A stretch of DNA of 64,000 nucleotides from WTFV01 sp965203525 (GCA_965203525.1 OZ241898.1:1736001-1800000); one strand, 5' to 3'; shown: positions 18,200 to 27,719, counted from the first letter of the stretch. The notes: generated by a model not told the origin, from the letters alone. A program made the numbers and translations.

Positions 18200-19104
18200 C
18201 CACCCAGGACCGTGCCGAGCGTGTCAACCGCCTCGCGCGCCATCGCGTCTGCGCAGTGAGCGTATTTCAGCGTCGTCGCCGGGTCGCGGTGCCCCAGCAG
18301 GCGGCCCGTGGTCAGCACCGTCTCGCCCCGCCGCAGGGCGAAGCTCGCGTACGTGTGCCGGAGGTCGTGCAGCCTGACGTCCGGCAGGTCCGCCGCGTCG
18401 CGTAGCGCCCGCCAGCAGCCGTACAGGGTGTCCGCCGTCAGGGGGGCCTCGCCCGATGCGGCGGGAAAGACCCAGCGGCTCGTCCGCGGGAGAGCGTCGA
18501 GCACCCGGCGGGCGGCCGACGACAGCCAGACCGTGCGCGGCCCGGTCTTGCTGTCGCGCAGGAACAGGCGCCGCTCGCGATAGTCGGGCCAGAGCAGGTT
18601 CCGGACCTCCCCCTGGCGGCAGCCGGTCAGCACCAGCAGGCGCACGGCGGCCACGGTCAGGGGGGCGGCGGCCTCCCGCGCGGCCAGCGCCGCGCCCAGA
18701 CGGCCGACCTCGGCGAGCGTCAGGAACCGCTCCCGCCCCTGCTCGCGGTAGCGCCGGAGACCTCCGCAGGGATTGCTGTTCTCGGGGCGGTGGCCGTATA
18801 TCTCGGCCTGGCGCAGGATGACCGACAGAATCGGGAGCGACCGGTTCGCCGCGGCCGGCGTCGCAGAGAGCGCGTCGAACCAGCGCTGCACGTCCCCGCG
18901 CGTGACGTCCGCGATGGGAAGCTCGCGGAACCAGGGCATGATCTGGTTTCGCAGATACGACCGGTTCACGGCGAGCGTCCCCGGTTTCCAGCGGCGTGAA
19001 TAGCGCTCGAAGACTTCTTCGGCGACCGTCCCGAAACGCGTCCCGCGGCGCGGCCGGACCGACTCTCCCGATGCTTGCCGCCGGGTGCGGCGGATGATGG
19101 CCAT
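18196..19104 (-). CDS. Tyrosine recombinase/integrase, first of a tandem pair
   Basis: 302 residues, homologous to its neighbour. Catalytic residues: Arg in TGCRQGEVRNLLW, Lys in RDSKTGPRTVW, HDLRHTYAS, LLGHRDPATT and Tyr in LKYAHCAD. The basic N-terminus (IIRRTRRQ) is common in island integrases. Both recombinases look intact. The gene is divergent from the DUF1156 copy and is separated from it by a region with a promoter-like and a terminator-like signal. Confidence 0.9.
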   Translation of the reverse strand: MAIIRRTRRQASGESVRPRRGTRFGTVAEEVFERYSRRWKPGTLAVNRSYLRNQIMPWFRELPIADVTRGDVQRWFDALSATPAAANRSLPILSVILRQAEIYGHRPENSNPCGGLRRYREQGRERFLTLAEVGRLGAALAAREAAAPLTVAAVRLLVLTGCRQGEVRNLLWPDYRERRLFLRDSKTGPRTVWLSSAARRVLDALPRTSRWVFPAASGEAPLTADTLYGCWRALRDAADLPDVRLHDLRHTYASFALRRGETVLTTGRLLGHRDPATTLKYAHCADAMAREAVDTLGTVLGG

Positions 19105-19182
19105 GCGTGTTCCTCCCTGCGATCCGGACGGACGGGGCGTACTGGTGGGCGGGCGCCCGTCGACGCGGGCCGCCGGTCCTGG

Positions 19183-19253
19183 TATACTCTGCCTGCTGTC
19201 CGACTAGCCGAATGGGCGGCCCCTACTACGGGGCCCCTTCGGGGGCCTCTTTT
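19183..19253 (+). ncRNA. Candidate short RNA or attenuated leader
   Basis: A TATACT -10 (19183-19188) is followed about 60 nt later by an intrinsic terminator ending at 19253. Transcription would give an RNA of roughly 55-60 nt. It may be a small RNA of the recombinase/methylase module or a leader that limits expression of the downstream DUF1156 gene. No -35 box is convincing. Confidence 0.3.
19230..19253 (+). terminator. Rho-independent terminator with UUCG loop
   Basis: An 8-bp stem (GGGGCCCC with GGGGCCTC, one G-U pair) closed by a TTCG tetraloop and followed by TTTT at 19250-19253. It lies in the gap between the divergent integrase and DUF1156 genes, so it ends a transcript begun at the nearby TATACT or acts as an attenuator. 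Confidence 0.75.
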
Positions 19254-19347
19254 ACACCTGCCTGCGTTGCCGAAAACCGACCCGCATGGGTCGTGTCGCG
19301 TCGGATCACGACGTGAATCTGTCCGTTGGAAGATGGCCGCCCGCAAG

Positions 19348-20944
19348 AAGCTGATCGAGGTGGCGCTGCCGCTCGACGCCGTCAACGCGGCGTCGGCGCG
19401 GGAGAAGTCGATCCGCCACGGACACCCGTCGACGCTGCACCTGTGGTGGGCGCGCCGCCCGCTGGCCGCGGCCCGCGCGGTGATCTTCGCGCAGATGGTC
19501 GACGACCCGTCGGAGTACGTCGACGTGCTGCTGTCGGACCCGAAGAAGAAGCGCGCGGCGCAGCGGGCGCTGAAGCAGCGGGCCGCCGGCGCGGCGCCCG
19601 CCGGCCGGACGGACGCGGCGGGCGAGTGGGCGGCGCTCGGCGCGGCGTCGGCGGCGCTCGAACGCGAGCGGCTGTTCGGGATTCTCCGGGAGCTGGTCCG
19701 GTGGGAGAACACGACGAACGAGGAGGTCCTGGAGCGGGCGCGACGGGAGATCTGGCAGAGCTGGCGCCGGGCGTGCGCCGTCCACGCCGACCACCCGCGC
19801 GCCGCCGATCTGTTCGACCGCCACCGGTTGCCCGCGTTCCACGACCCGTTCGCCGGCGGAGGATCGCTGCCGCTGGAAGCCCAGCGGCTCGGTCTGGAGG
19901 CGCACGCCAGCGACCTGAACCCGGTGGCGGTGCTGATCAACAAGGCGATGATCGAGGTCCCGCCGAGGTTCGCAGGCCGGCCGCCGGTGCACCCGGTCGC
20001 GCGGGCGGACGCGACGCTGGTCGAGAAGGCGTGGCGCGGCGCGCAGGGGTTGGCGGAAGACGTGCGGCGCTACGGCCGGTGGATGCGCGACGAAGCGGAG
20101 AAGCGCATCGGGCATCTGTATCCGCCGGTCGAGATCACGCCGGCGCTGGTGCGGGAGCGCCCGGACCTGGATCTGTACGCGGGCCGCAAGCTGACGGTCA
20201 TCGCGTGGCTGTGGGCGCGGACGGTGAAGAGCCCGAACCCGGCGTTCGCCGACGTGGACGTGCCGCTGGCGTCGACGTTCATGCTGTCGACGAAGAAGGG
20301 CAAGGAGGCGTACGTCGAGCCGGTCGTCGAGGGGCGGGGGTACTGCTTCACGGTCAAGGTCGGCGCGCCGGCGGACCCGGACGCGACGAAGGCCGGGACG
20401 AAGCTGTCGCGCGGTGCGAACTTCCGCTGCCTGATGTCGGGTACGCCGATCGCGGGCGACTACATCAAGGCGGAGGGCCAAGCCAAGAGGATGGGCGCGC
20501 GGCTGATGGCGATCGTGGCGGAAGGAGACCGCGGCCGGGTCTACTTGGCGCCGGTCGCGGAGCACGAGGAAACCGCACGGAAGGCGATGCCGGAATGGCG
20601 ACCGGAGTTGAATATGCCGCGTGACCGCCGCTGGTTTTCACCGCCGCTCTATGGACTTCCAACGTACGGCGATGTATTCACGCTCCGCCAGCTCGTCGCC
20701 CTGACGACCTTCTCCGACCTCGTAGGCGAAGCGGTCGAGCGCGTCCGGCACGACGCGACGGTCGCGAGCCTGTCCGACGACGACCGGCCGCTACGCGACA
20801 GCCGCGCGGGGGCGGCGGGGCTGTCCGACGACGACCGGCCGCTGCGCGACGGCGGCGCGGCGGGCCTGCCCGACGACGGCCGGCCGCTACGCGACGGCGG
20901 CGCGGGGGCGGCGGCGTATGCCGAGGCGGTCGCCCTGTATCTGG
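19348..20944. repeat. Inverted repeat arm 1 (1597 nt; partner 25202-26798)
   Basis: Equal-length arms with near identity covering the N-terminal part of both DUF1156 genes. Identity stops abruptly at both ends. Such arms can invert the 4.3 kb between them by homologous recombination. Confidence 0.85.
20770..20895 (+). repeat. In-frame 30-nt triple repeat in DUF1156
   Basis: Three 30-nt copies (20770, 20821, 20866) encode the peptide LSDDDRPLRD or LPDDGRPLRD, separated by 21 and 15 nt of Gly/Ala codons. The same triple occurs in the inverted copy. It is an acidic, low-complexity insertion in a loop of the methylase and probably arose by duplication before the gene was copied. Confidence 0.75.
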
Positions 20945-21154
20945 CGTTCGCGCAGAGCAAGGCATGCAATAGAAATACCGGTCTCTGTCTCTGGGACACC
21001 GAATGGACAGGCTTGTTGCCACGTTTGGGAGGCAGGCGATACCAATGGTGTGGGATTTCGCTGAAACTAATCCTCTTGCAGGTGCAGGTGGTGATATTTT
21101 TGGAACCGTCAAGTCTGTTTGCGAAGTCATGGAAAATCAATTCAATCAAATGAC

Positions 21155-23115
21155 GTCTTGGGTTACCGGGCGTTCGGGACCGATTTGGCCAATGGCCACG
21201 GGGCGAAATAGAACGGACGTTCGGGGAAGTTACGGCCTGACGATGCTGCGTCGTGCACACAGTTTTGTCGTTCTGGCGGACGGGTTCTGCCGTATGGGAA
21301 GTATTGCGATGCGCCGCCGGGTCCCGGGGGCGGGACATCGGCCCGCCCGGCGGCGGGTTGCTTGCGGGCGTTGTCGTCGGCGCGGCGGCTGCGGCCGGCC
21401 CGGCGTCGAGATGGCGGCGAGCGGGCCGGGGTTTGCCGGGGGCGCGGCTTCCGCGGGTATCGGTCCGGGGTCGTAGGCCGCGCGGGCCCGGGCGGAAGGC
21501 GGATGCGTGGTTCCCGCGCCGGCCGTCAGGCAGGCGGCGGCAGGGCGAGGGCTTCGGGCACGACCGGTTCGGGGGCGCGCAGCATCGTGGTGAACAGGGC
21601 GCGGGGGTCGAGCTGTCGCTGGCGGGCGGTGCGCACGACGCTGGCCAGGATCTGCTGGGTGTCGGCCCCGCGCCGGGTGCGGTTGCCGCCGCAGACCTTG
21701 CGGGTGACCACCGCGGGTCGGATGGCGTGTTCGGCCCGCCAGTTGGTGGCGTCGAGGGACGGGTCGCGCAGGAAGAGGAACACGGCCTCGAATTCGCGGG
21801 TCAGGTGCCTGGCGAAGCGCTCGGCGGGGGCCAGCGGCGGCGGGGCGTCGATCAGCCGGCCGAGCCGGGCTTCGAGCCGTCCGCGGGCCGACGCGAGGCC
21901 GTGCTCGCCGATGCCGCCAGCGTTGCAGCGGGTCCGCAGGGCGAGGGCGTCCTGCAGGACCGTCTGCACGGCGGCGGCCCAGGGGCTGTCGGGTAGACAC
22001 GGACGACGACGACGGAATGATCGGTCCGCAGGTCCTTGCAGCGCCGCAGCAGATGCGCCAGGCAGGTCTGGTGGGGCGCGTGCTCGAAGCCGCGATACGC
22101 CGCCCATCCGTCCCGCACCAGCACGCCCGCGAAGTCGGCGCCGAGCACCGCCGCCGCGTCGGCGAACCCGCGGCCGGCGCAGATGGAGTACACCGTCGTC
22201 TCCGGGGTGGCGAACGCCCACAGCCAGTGGCGGGTCGCGTCCACGCGCCAGCCGGTCTCGTCGGGCGTGACCACCGGGCTGCGACGGACCTGCTCGCACA
22301 GCGCCGCATACGCGGGCGCCGCCACGTCGGCCGTGCGGTGCAGCAGTCGGACCAGGCCGCCTTTGGTCACGTGCAGTCCGAACCGGGTCCGCAGCACGCG
22401 GGCGGTCTTCTCCAGCGGCAGGCCCGACTCGGTGTGCAACTCGGCGGTCAGCGCGGCGACGTTCGGCCCCAACTGCACGCCGGCCGCGCCGAGCGCATCG
22501 GAGGTCTGCAGGGGGTGCCGGCCCTGCACGCGCCGCCGGCACTGCGCGCAACGGCCCACCTCGACGTCGAAGCGGCGCACCAGGGGGCGCACGTCCGGCA
22601 CGTCTTCCTGATACTGCTCCGCCACCCGCTCCACGGCGACGTGGCCGCCGCAGTCGGGGCACGTCTCCGGGGCGGGCGCCGCATGGGTCTCGTCCACCCG
22701 GGTCGGCGGCCGGCGGGTTCCCTGCTTCCCGTACTCCGCGCCGGCGCGCCGCCCCGGGCGGCGTCCGGTTCCCTGCCGGCGGTCCTTGGCGAAGGGGGCG
22801 GCCTGCCGGCGTCCGGCGCGCCGCGCGGCCTCGAGTTCCTTCTCCAGGCGCTCGATGCGGCGCTTCAGGTCCTCGCTGTGGCCCTGCAGGTCCTCGCTGC
22901 GGCGCTTCCAGTGGTCCCGATCCTCGATCAGCTTCGCCTTTTCTCGTTCGAGGTGTTCGATGCGCCGCACGTCCCGGGGGTCCCGCTGAGGCCCGGGCCC
23001 CATCGAACCGCTCCGGTCATCGTTCTTGCGCGCCATACTCCACGTATCGGCACGTGGCCGCCGTACCTGCACACCCTTTCGTGGATTTTTTTCGCCCGAC
23101 CCGGTAACCCAAGAC
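21155..23115 (-). mobile_element. IS66-family insertion sequence, single-ORF type
   Basis: 1961 bp bounded by 16-nt inverted ends (GTCTTGGGTTACCGGG at 21155-21170 and its complement at 23100-23115). It contains only the tnpC-type transposase, no tnpA or tnpB, as in the ISBst12-like subgroup. The flanks do not show a matching 8-nt target duplication: the left flank is DUF1156, the right flank a TOPRIM/ATPase gene. The junctions therefore reflect later recombination or deletion rather than one simple insertion. Confidence 0.85.
21526..23036 (-). pseudogene. IS66 transposase (TnpC type), frameshifted
   Basis: Begins at ATG 23036 with a coiled-coil leucine-zipper-like region (HLEREKAKLIEDRDHWKRR), then a zinc-finger region with CPDCGG and CAQCRRR pairs, then the DDE domain: Asp in TPDETGWRVD, Asp in VRDGWAAY and Glu in NWRAEHAIRP. 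The frame is broken near 21990-22017; upstream half and downstream half (PWAAAVQTVLQDAL) lie in different frames. The break coincides with a 28-nt sequence identical to 24036-24063 in the neighbouring methylase. A translational frameshift is not known for this family, so it is probably inactive. Confidence 0.85.
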
Positions 23116-23918
23116 CGCACCCCCATACGCAGCAGCAAGCGATGCTGGAATTGCAGCGCAGCGCCCTGCGGCAAAACCTGCAGGCCATCGTGGCATCGCA
23201 CAGCCCGGTGGTGCTGGACAGCGTGCCCCCGGAGGCCCGGATATTCCTGGACCGCGACGATGCGACCGGCCAGGTGCGCCGCGCGCCGCAATACCGGGAC
23301 GTCTTCCAGAAGGCGCTGTACGGGCAGTCGCGGGACCAGCTCTCCATCCTGTGCGAAGACGCGGTCGCCGAGGGCGTGGTCCGCGGCGTGCTGGACGTGC
23401 TGAACGTCGATCTGGAATTGCGGCACGGGGACGTCGTGATCGGGAGGAACACCGGCCGGGACGAGTTCCCGGGGCACGTCCGGACGCTGGCGAAGTTCGC
23501 CAAGCTGTCGGATTTCGTCCTGGTGCTCGACGGCGATTCCCGAGACCTGGAAGCCAGGTTGCACGCGGTCGCCGAGCGGCACGGACATGCGTTGCAACTG
23601 CTGTTCCTGCCGGGCGACGGCCCGCCGGAGCAGTGGCTGTGGAACGTCCTGCGCAAACGACGCGACGAGTACGCGGCCGGACTCGGGCTGACCGCCGCCG
23701 ACATGCGGCGGTCGATGGACGACGTCGAGCGGCTGTCCGGCGGAGTCGTGCAGCAGCGCGACGCAGGCAAGGTCGCCGTCACCGCCCTGGCGGACGGGCT
23801 CGAATGCACCGTCCCCGACGTCGCGCGCATCGTCGGACGCCGGGAGGCGGAAAGGAACGCGATGCCGGAGTTGCTGGCGGGATTGAAGGCGTCGATCGAC
23901 CGCTGGCGAAGGCTTTGA
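23116..23918 (+). pseudogene. C-terminal remnant of an OLD-like ATPase/TOPRIM nuclease
   Basis: The open frame starts inside the ATPase at HPHTQQQAMLELQRSALRQN, continues with ASHSPVVLDSVP (the region after Walker B) and a TOPRIM-like domain with LCEDAVAEGVVRG and FVLVLDGDSRD, the expected Glu and DxD. The P-loop half is missing; the frame enters straight from the IS66 end at 23115. Full proteins of this type are defence or DNA-repair nucleases. No plausible start codon restores an ATPase, so it is a fragment. It ends 18 nt before the region complementary to the DUF1156 copy 2 tail. Confidence 0.75.
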
Positions 23919-24056
23919 CGGCGGTTCGATAGCCGGCCGTTCGTTCCTGGCGCAGGTCCGCGGCCCGCGTGAGCAGCGCATCCGGTCCGGGCCGAGCGAT
24001 CACCTCCGCAATGGCGGCAGCCGGGGAAGCGCCGGTTCCGTCGTCGTCGTCCGTGT

Positions 24057-26816
24057 CTACCCGGCCGAACGTGAACTCGAGCATCGGCATGGAGACTTCG
24101 ATTTCTCCCGCCACTGGCCCCCGCGGAATAGCGATTCGAACCGCGTGAGGGCGGAGCGGCTGTCGGGCGCCGAGGCCGCCTTCCTGCGCGGTGAACACCT
24201 CGTCGTAATCCTGATTGAGTAGTGCGCCAGCGCCTCGCGCACCGGCATCGGCTTGCCGGCGGCGTCGAGCACCCTCGCGTAGCGCGTGTATACCGCCATG
24301 CCGGGGCCGATGGCGGCCTGCGCGAGGTCGACGGGGGCGACGTTGCCGGTCTGGAGGAGGCGGAGGGCCGGGGGGAGTTCGGCGCGGAGAGCGGTCACGC
24401 ATTCCCGGCGCGTGGCGGCCGGCGCGTCCGGGGGACGGCGGCGGCAGACGAGGACGATGGAGGAGGCGAGGGCGTTGGTGTCGTTGCTAACCATACGCCC
24501 CTGACGTTCCGTGTGCATTGCCGCCGCCTGCCTGACGGCCGGCGCGGGCCACGTACCAGTGACGGCAAAGCCCGACTGGATCACAGCGTTGAGGAACGTT
24601 TCCCACCCGGTGCTGGCGGTTCCGGTGTCTCCTTTCTGTTCCGACTGCTTGAAGGCGTAATAGATGGTGATCGGGAACCCGGAGTGCGCCTGCTCCGCGA
24701 GTCGCCGCAATGCCCGGGTCATGCCGTCGAGAAAGAACGTTTCGGCTGCTTCCTTGCTACCGTGGCGGTAGGGAGTGGCCACCAATTCTTCGGTTTTCGG
24801 CACTGCCAACGTCGCGAACAGATCCGGGAACACTGGCTTCAGAGAACGGCGGAGCCAGATGTAGAAGAAGTCCGACAGGTCGGCGTAGCCAATGTTGTCA
24901 TAGTAGGGCGGATCCGTGGAAACAAGTGTATCGGTGCACAGCGGCTGAGCGCAGACATCGAACTGTTGAGCAATTCCCTGCCGTTCAGAAAATATTACGG
25001 TGTGTATCAAGAATTTGAAAATATAGCTGATCTGCTTGTCAATGTTCCCGCCAGAATCTGATAGTGGATTCGCCTCTGCATAGTCCCATACCATCGGCAA
25101 TGCCTGTCGACCAAACGAATTGCCGACGATTTCATTCTTGGGTTGATTTAACCACGGACATAGGGTGTTCCAATACACGGCGCTCTTGTCAATGGCCAGT
25201 CCCAGATACAGGGCGACCGCCTCGGCATACGCCGCCGCCCCCGCGCCGCCGTCGCGTAGCGGCCGGCCGTCGTCGGGCAGGCCCGCCGCGCCGCCGTCGC
25301 GCAGCGGCCGGTCGTCGTCGGACAGCCCCGCCGCCCCCGCGCGGCTGTCGCGTAGCGGCCGGTCGTCGTCGGACAGGCTCGCGACCGTCGCGTCGTGCCG
25401 GACGCGCTCGACCGCTTCGCCTACGAGGTCGGAGAAGGTCGTCAGGGCGACGAGCTGGCGGAGCGTGAATACATCGCCGTACGTTGGAAGTCCATAGAGC
25501 GGCGGTGAAAACCAGCGGCGGTCACGCGGCATATTCAACTCCGGTCGCCATTCCGGCATCGCCTTCCGTGCGGTTTCCTCGTGCTCCGCGACCGGCGCCA
25601 AGTAGACCCGGCCGCGGTCTCCTTCCGCCACGATCGCCATCAGCCGCGCGCCCATCCTCTTGGCTTGGCCCTCCGCCTTGATGTAGTCGCCCGCGATCGG
25701 CGTACCCGACATCAGGCAGCGGAAGTTCGCACCGCGCGACAGCTTCGTCCCGGCCTTCGTCGCGTCCGGGTCCGCCGGCGCGCCGACCTTGACCGTGAAG
25801 CAGTACCCCCGCCCCTCGACGACCGGCTCGACGTACGCCTCCTTGCCCTTCTTCGTCGACAGCATGAACGTCGACGCCAGCGGCACGTCCACGTCGGCGA
25901 ACGCCGGGTTCGGGCTCTTCACCGTCCGCGCCCACAGCCACGCGATGACCGTCAGCTTGCGGCCCGCGTACAGATCCAGGTCCGGGCGCTCCCGCACCAG
26001 CGCCGGCGTGATCTCGACCGGCGGATACAGATGCCCGATGCGCTTCTCCGCTTCGTCGCGCATCCACCGGCCGTAGCGCCGCACGTCTTCCGCCAACCCC
26101 TGCGCGCCGCGCCACGTCTTCTCGACCAGCGTCGCGTCCGCCCGCGCGGCCGGATGCGCCGGCGGCCGGCCTGCGAACTTCGGCGGGACCTCGATCATCG
26201 CCTTGTTGATCAGCACTGCCACGGGGTTCAGGTCCGATGCGTGCGCCTCCAGACCGAGACGTTGCGCTTCGAGCGGCAGCGATCCTCCGCCGGCGAACGG
26301 GTCGTGGAACGCGGGCAGCCGGTGGCGGTCGAACAGCTCGGCGGCGCGCGGGTGGTCGGCGTAGTAGGCGCACGCCCGGCGCCAGCTCTGCCGGATCTCC
26401 CGTCGCGCCCGCTCCAGGACCTCCTCGTTCGTCGTGTTCTCCCACCGGACCAGCTCCCGGAGGATCCCGAACAGCCGCTCGCGTTCGAGCGCCGCCGCCT
26501 CCGCGCCGAGCGCCGCCCACTCGCCCGCCGCGTCCGTCCGGCCGGCGGGCGCCGCGCCGGCGGCCCGCTGCTTCAGCGCCCGCTGCGCCGCGCGCTTCTT
26601 CTTCGGGTCCGACAACAGCACGTCGACGTACTCCGACGGGTCGTCGACCATCTGCGCGAAGATCACCGCGCGGGCCGCGGCCAGCGGGCGGCGTGCCCAC
26701 CACAGGTGCAGCGTCGACGGGTGTCCGTGGCGGATCGACTTCTCCCGCGCCGACGCCGCGTTGACGGCGTCGAGCGGCAGCGCCACCTCGATCAGCTTTC
26801 GGCGATGGTCGGGCAT
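24057..26816 (-). CDS. DUF1156 DNA methyltransferase, copy 2 (C-terminal frameshift)
   Basis: 919 codons. DUF1156 domain at the start, AdoMet motif DPFAGGGSLPLEAQRL, and catalytic motif STDPPYYDNIGYADLSDFF, typical of amino-methylating enzymes that modify adenine or cytosine. The methylase region is complete. After VREALA (near 24222) the expected C-terminal sequence (LLNQDYDEVFTAQEGG) is found in another frame, so the last 55 residues as read here are not genuine. Its first 1597 nt match copy 1 but the middle and end are distinct. If active, it would provide the modification arm of the DUF499/DUF1156 module. Confidence 0.8.
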   Translation of the reverse strand: MPDHRRKLIEVALPLDAVNAASAREKSIRHGHPSTLHLWWARRPLAAARAVIFAQMVDDPSEYVDVLLSDPKKKRAAQRALKQRAAGAAPAGRTDAAGEWAALGAEAAALERERLFGILRELVRWENTTNEEVLERARREIRQSWRRACAYYADHPRAAELFDRHRLPAFHDPFAGGGSLPLEAQRLGLEAHASDLNPVAVLINKAMIEVPPKFAGRPPAHPAARADATLVEKTWRGAQGLAEDVRRYGRWMRDEAEKRIGHLYPPVEITPALVRERPDLDLYAGRKLTVIAWLWARTVKSPNPAFADVDVPLASTFMLSTKKGKEAYVEPVVEGRGYCFTVKVGAPADPDATKAGTKLSRGANFRCLMSGTPIAGDYIKAEGQAKRMGARLMAIVAEGDRGRVYLAPVAEHEETARKAMPEWRPELNMPRDRRWFSPPLYGLPTYGDVFTLRQLVALTTFSDLVGEAVERVRHDATVASLSDDDRPLRDSRAGAAGLSDDDRPLRDGGAAGLPDDGRPLRDGGAGAAAYAEAVALYLGLAIDKSAVYWNTLCPWLNQPKNEIVGNSFGRQALPMVWDYAEANPLSDSGGNIDKQISYIFKFLIHTVIFSERQGIAQQFDVCAQPLCTDTLVSTDPPYYDNIGYADLSDFFYIWLRRSLKPVFPDLFATLAVPKTEELVATPYRHGSKEAAETFFLDGMTRALRRLAEQAHSGFPITIYYAFKQSEQKGDTGTASTGWETFLNAVIQSGFAVTGTWPAPAVRQAAAMHTERQGRMVSNDTNALASSIVLVCRRRPPDAPAATRRECVTALRAELPPALRLLQTGNVAPVDLAQAAIGPGMAVYTRYARVLDAAGKPMPVREALAHYSIRITTRCSPRRKAASAPDSRSALTRFESLFRGGQWREKSKSPCRCSSSRSAG
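25202..26798. repeat. Inverted repeat arm 2 (partner 19348-20944)
   Basis: Same length and sequence as arm 1, opposite orientation. The boundary at 25202 lies within codons for LYLG, after which the two methylases differ. Confidence 0.85.
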
Positions 26817-27117
26817 TCGTGGTGGGAAGGAGGTCTCGCCCCGGCCGCGACTGTTCCGGCGAGCCGTCGCTGCCGGTTCTCCGGATCCGGCGTCGGCCCT
26901 GCGGTTCGCAGGCCCGGCGACGTCAGGTCCGACCGTGTTTGCGGGCGGCCGCGGGCCCGAGCCGCCGAGGGGAATCTCGAATCGTGAGTCAAGCCGCCGT
27001 CATTTCGCCCGCGGTGATGATACCGCCATTCCCGCCGGGTGCCTTTCCGGTCGGCGGATTCAAGCGACGCCGCCTGCTGCACGGAACTGTCGCGGCGCCG
27101 GGTCTTGCGTCCGGTTC
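26817..27117. other. Stretch without recognisable gene
   Basis: About 300 nt upstream of the minus-strand methylase. I see no conserved reading frame, repeat or clear promoter. It should hold the DUF1156 promoter and the junction with IS21-derived sequence that begins near 27118. Confidence 0.4.
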
Positions 27118-27315
27118 GTGACCCGCCTCGCCAAGCTCGACCTGCTCGCCATCGACGACTGGATGATCGCGCCCCTCCGCGACGCCGAGCAGCGCGGCCT
27201 CACCGAGGTCATCGAGGACCGCGCCGAACGCGTCTCCGCCCTCATCGCCGGTCAGTTGCCCGCCACTGACTGGCACGCCGCCATCGGCGACAGCCACGGC
27301 TTCGAGCGCGAGTAG
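27118..27315 (+). pseudogene. IS21 helper ATPase (IstB) fragment joined to the DUF499 gene end
   Basis: 65 codons. Most encode the IstB core after the P-loop: LDLLAIDDWMIAPL (Walker B), EVIEDRAERVSALI and GQLPATDWHAAIGD. The last codons, HGFERE and stop, are instead identical to the end of the DUF499 gene; the match covers exactly 28 nt (27294-27321 and 15147-15174). No IstA, P-loop or IS ends remain. It is a recombination scar showing that DUF499 tail sequence once lay, or was copied, here. Confidence 0.75.
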
Positions 27316-27413
27316 ACGAGGCCCGGCGCCGTCCGCCCGGCCGTGCGCGCCGCCGCACCGCCGGCCGCCGCGTCGCGGATGTGGTTGACTACCATTGACA
27401 GGGAGGAAACGAC

Positions 27414-27719
27414 ATGGCGACGGCCACCGATCGGTACGATCCCGACTACGCGGTTCCGCCCGGCTGGGTCCTGAAGGAGCGTCTGGACGCGCACGGCATC
27501 ACGCCGGTCGAGCTCGCGCGCCGATGCGGCCGTTCGGCGAAGCTCATCAGCGAGATCGTCGCCGGAAAGGCGCCCGTCGAACCGAGGACGGCGCTTCAGT
27601 TCGAGAAGGTTCTCGGCGTCGACGCGAACGTCTGGCCGGGGAGCGAGAAGGACTATCGGCTGCACCGGACACGCGCGGCGCTCAATCGGCTGAAGGTGCG
27701 GTTGGCATGGGACGATTGA
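27414..27719 (+). CDS. HigA-like XRE-family antitoxin/regulator
   Basis: 101 residues. The segment DYAVPPGWVLKERLDAHGI, followed by TPVELARRCGRSAKLISEIVAGKAP and ALQFEKVLGV, is a HigA-type helix-turn-helix. SD GGAGG precedes ATG 27414 and TTGACT-like sequence lies about 30 nt upstream. No HigB toxin is present. Instead its TGA overlaps the ATG of the AAA-ATPase/nuclease (TGATG at 27717-27721), so the pair is translationally coupled and the ATPase occupies the partner position. The last codons are also found, out of context, upstream of ATPase copy 1. Confidence 0.8.
   Translation: MATATDRYDPDYAVPPGWVLKERLDAHGITPVELARRCGRSAKLISEIVAGKAPVEPRTALQFEKVLGVDANVWPGSEKDYRLHRTRAALNRLKVRLAWDD

Larger units (their letters stand above)
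19333..21154 (+). pseudogene. DUF1156 DNA methyltransferase, copy 1, frameshifted and cut by IS66
   Basis: Opens with KLIEVALPLDAVNAASAREK, the DUF1156 domain, followed by the AdoMet motif DPFAGGGSLPLEAQRLGLEA and motif-I acid in SDLNPVAVL. The catalytic DPPYYDN motif, present in copy 2, is missing because the gene ends at the IS66 end (21155). A frameshift near 21000-21010 moves the rest (RLVATFGRQAIPMVWDFAE) to another frame. 19348-20944 is almost identical to the inverted copy 25202-26798, but the remaining 200 nt diverge clearly from it, like a different allele. Not functional as a methylase. Confidence 0.85.
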
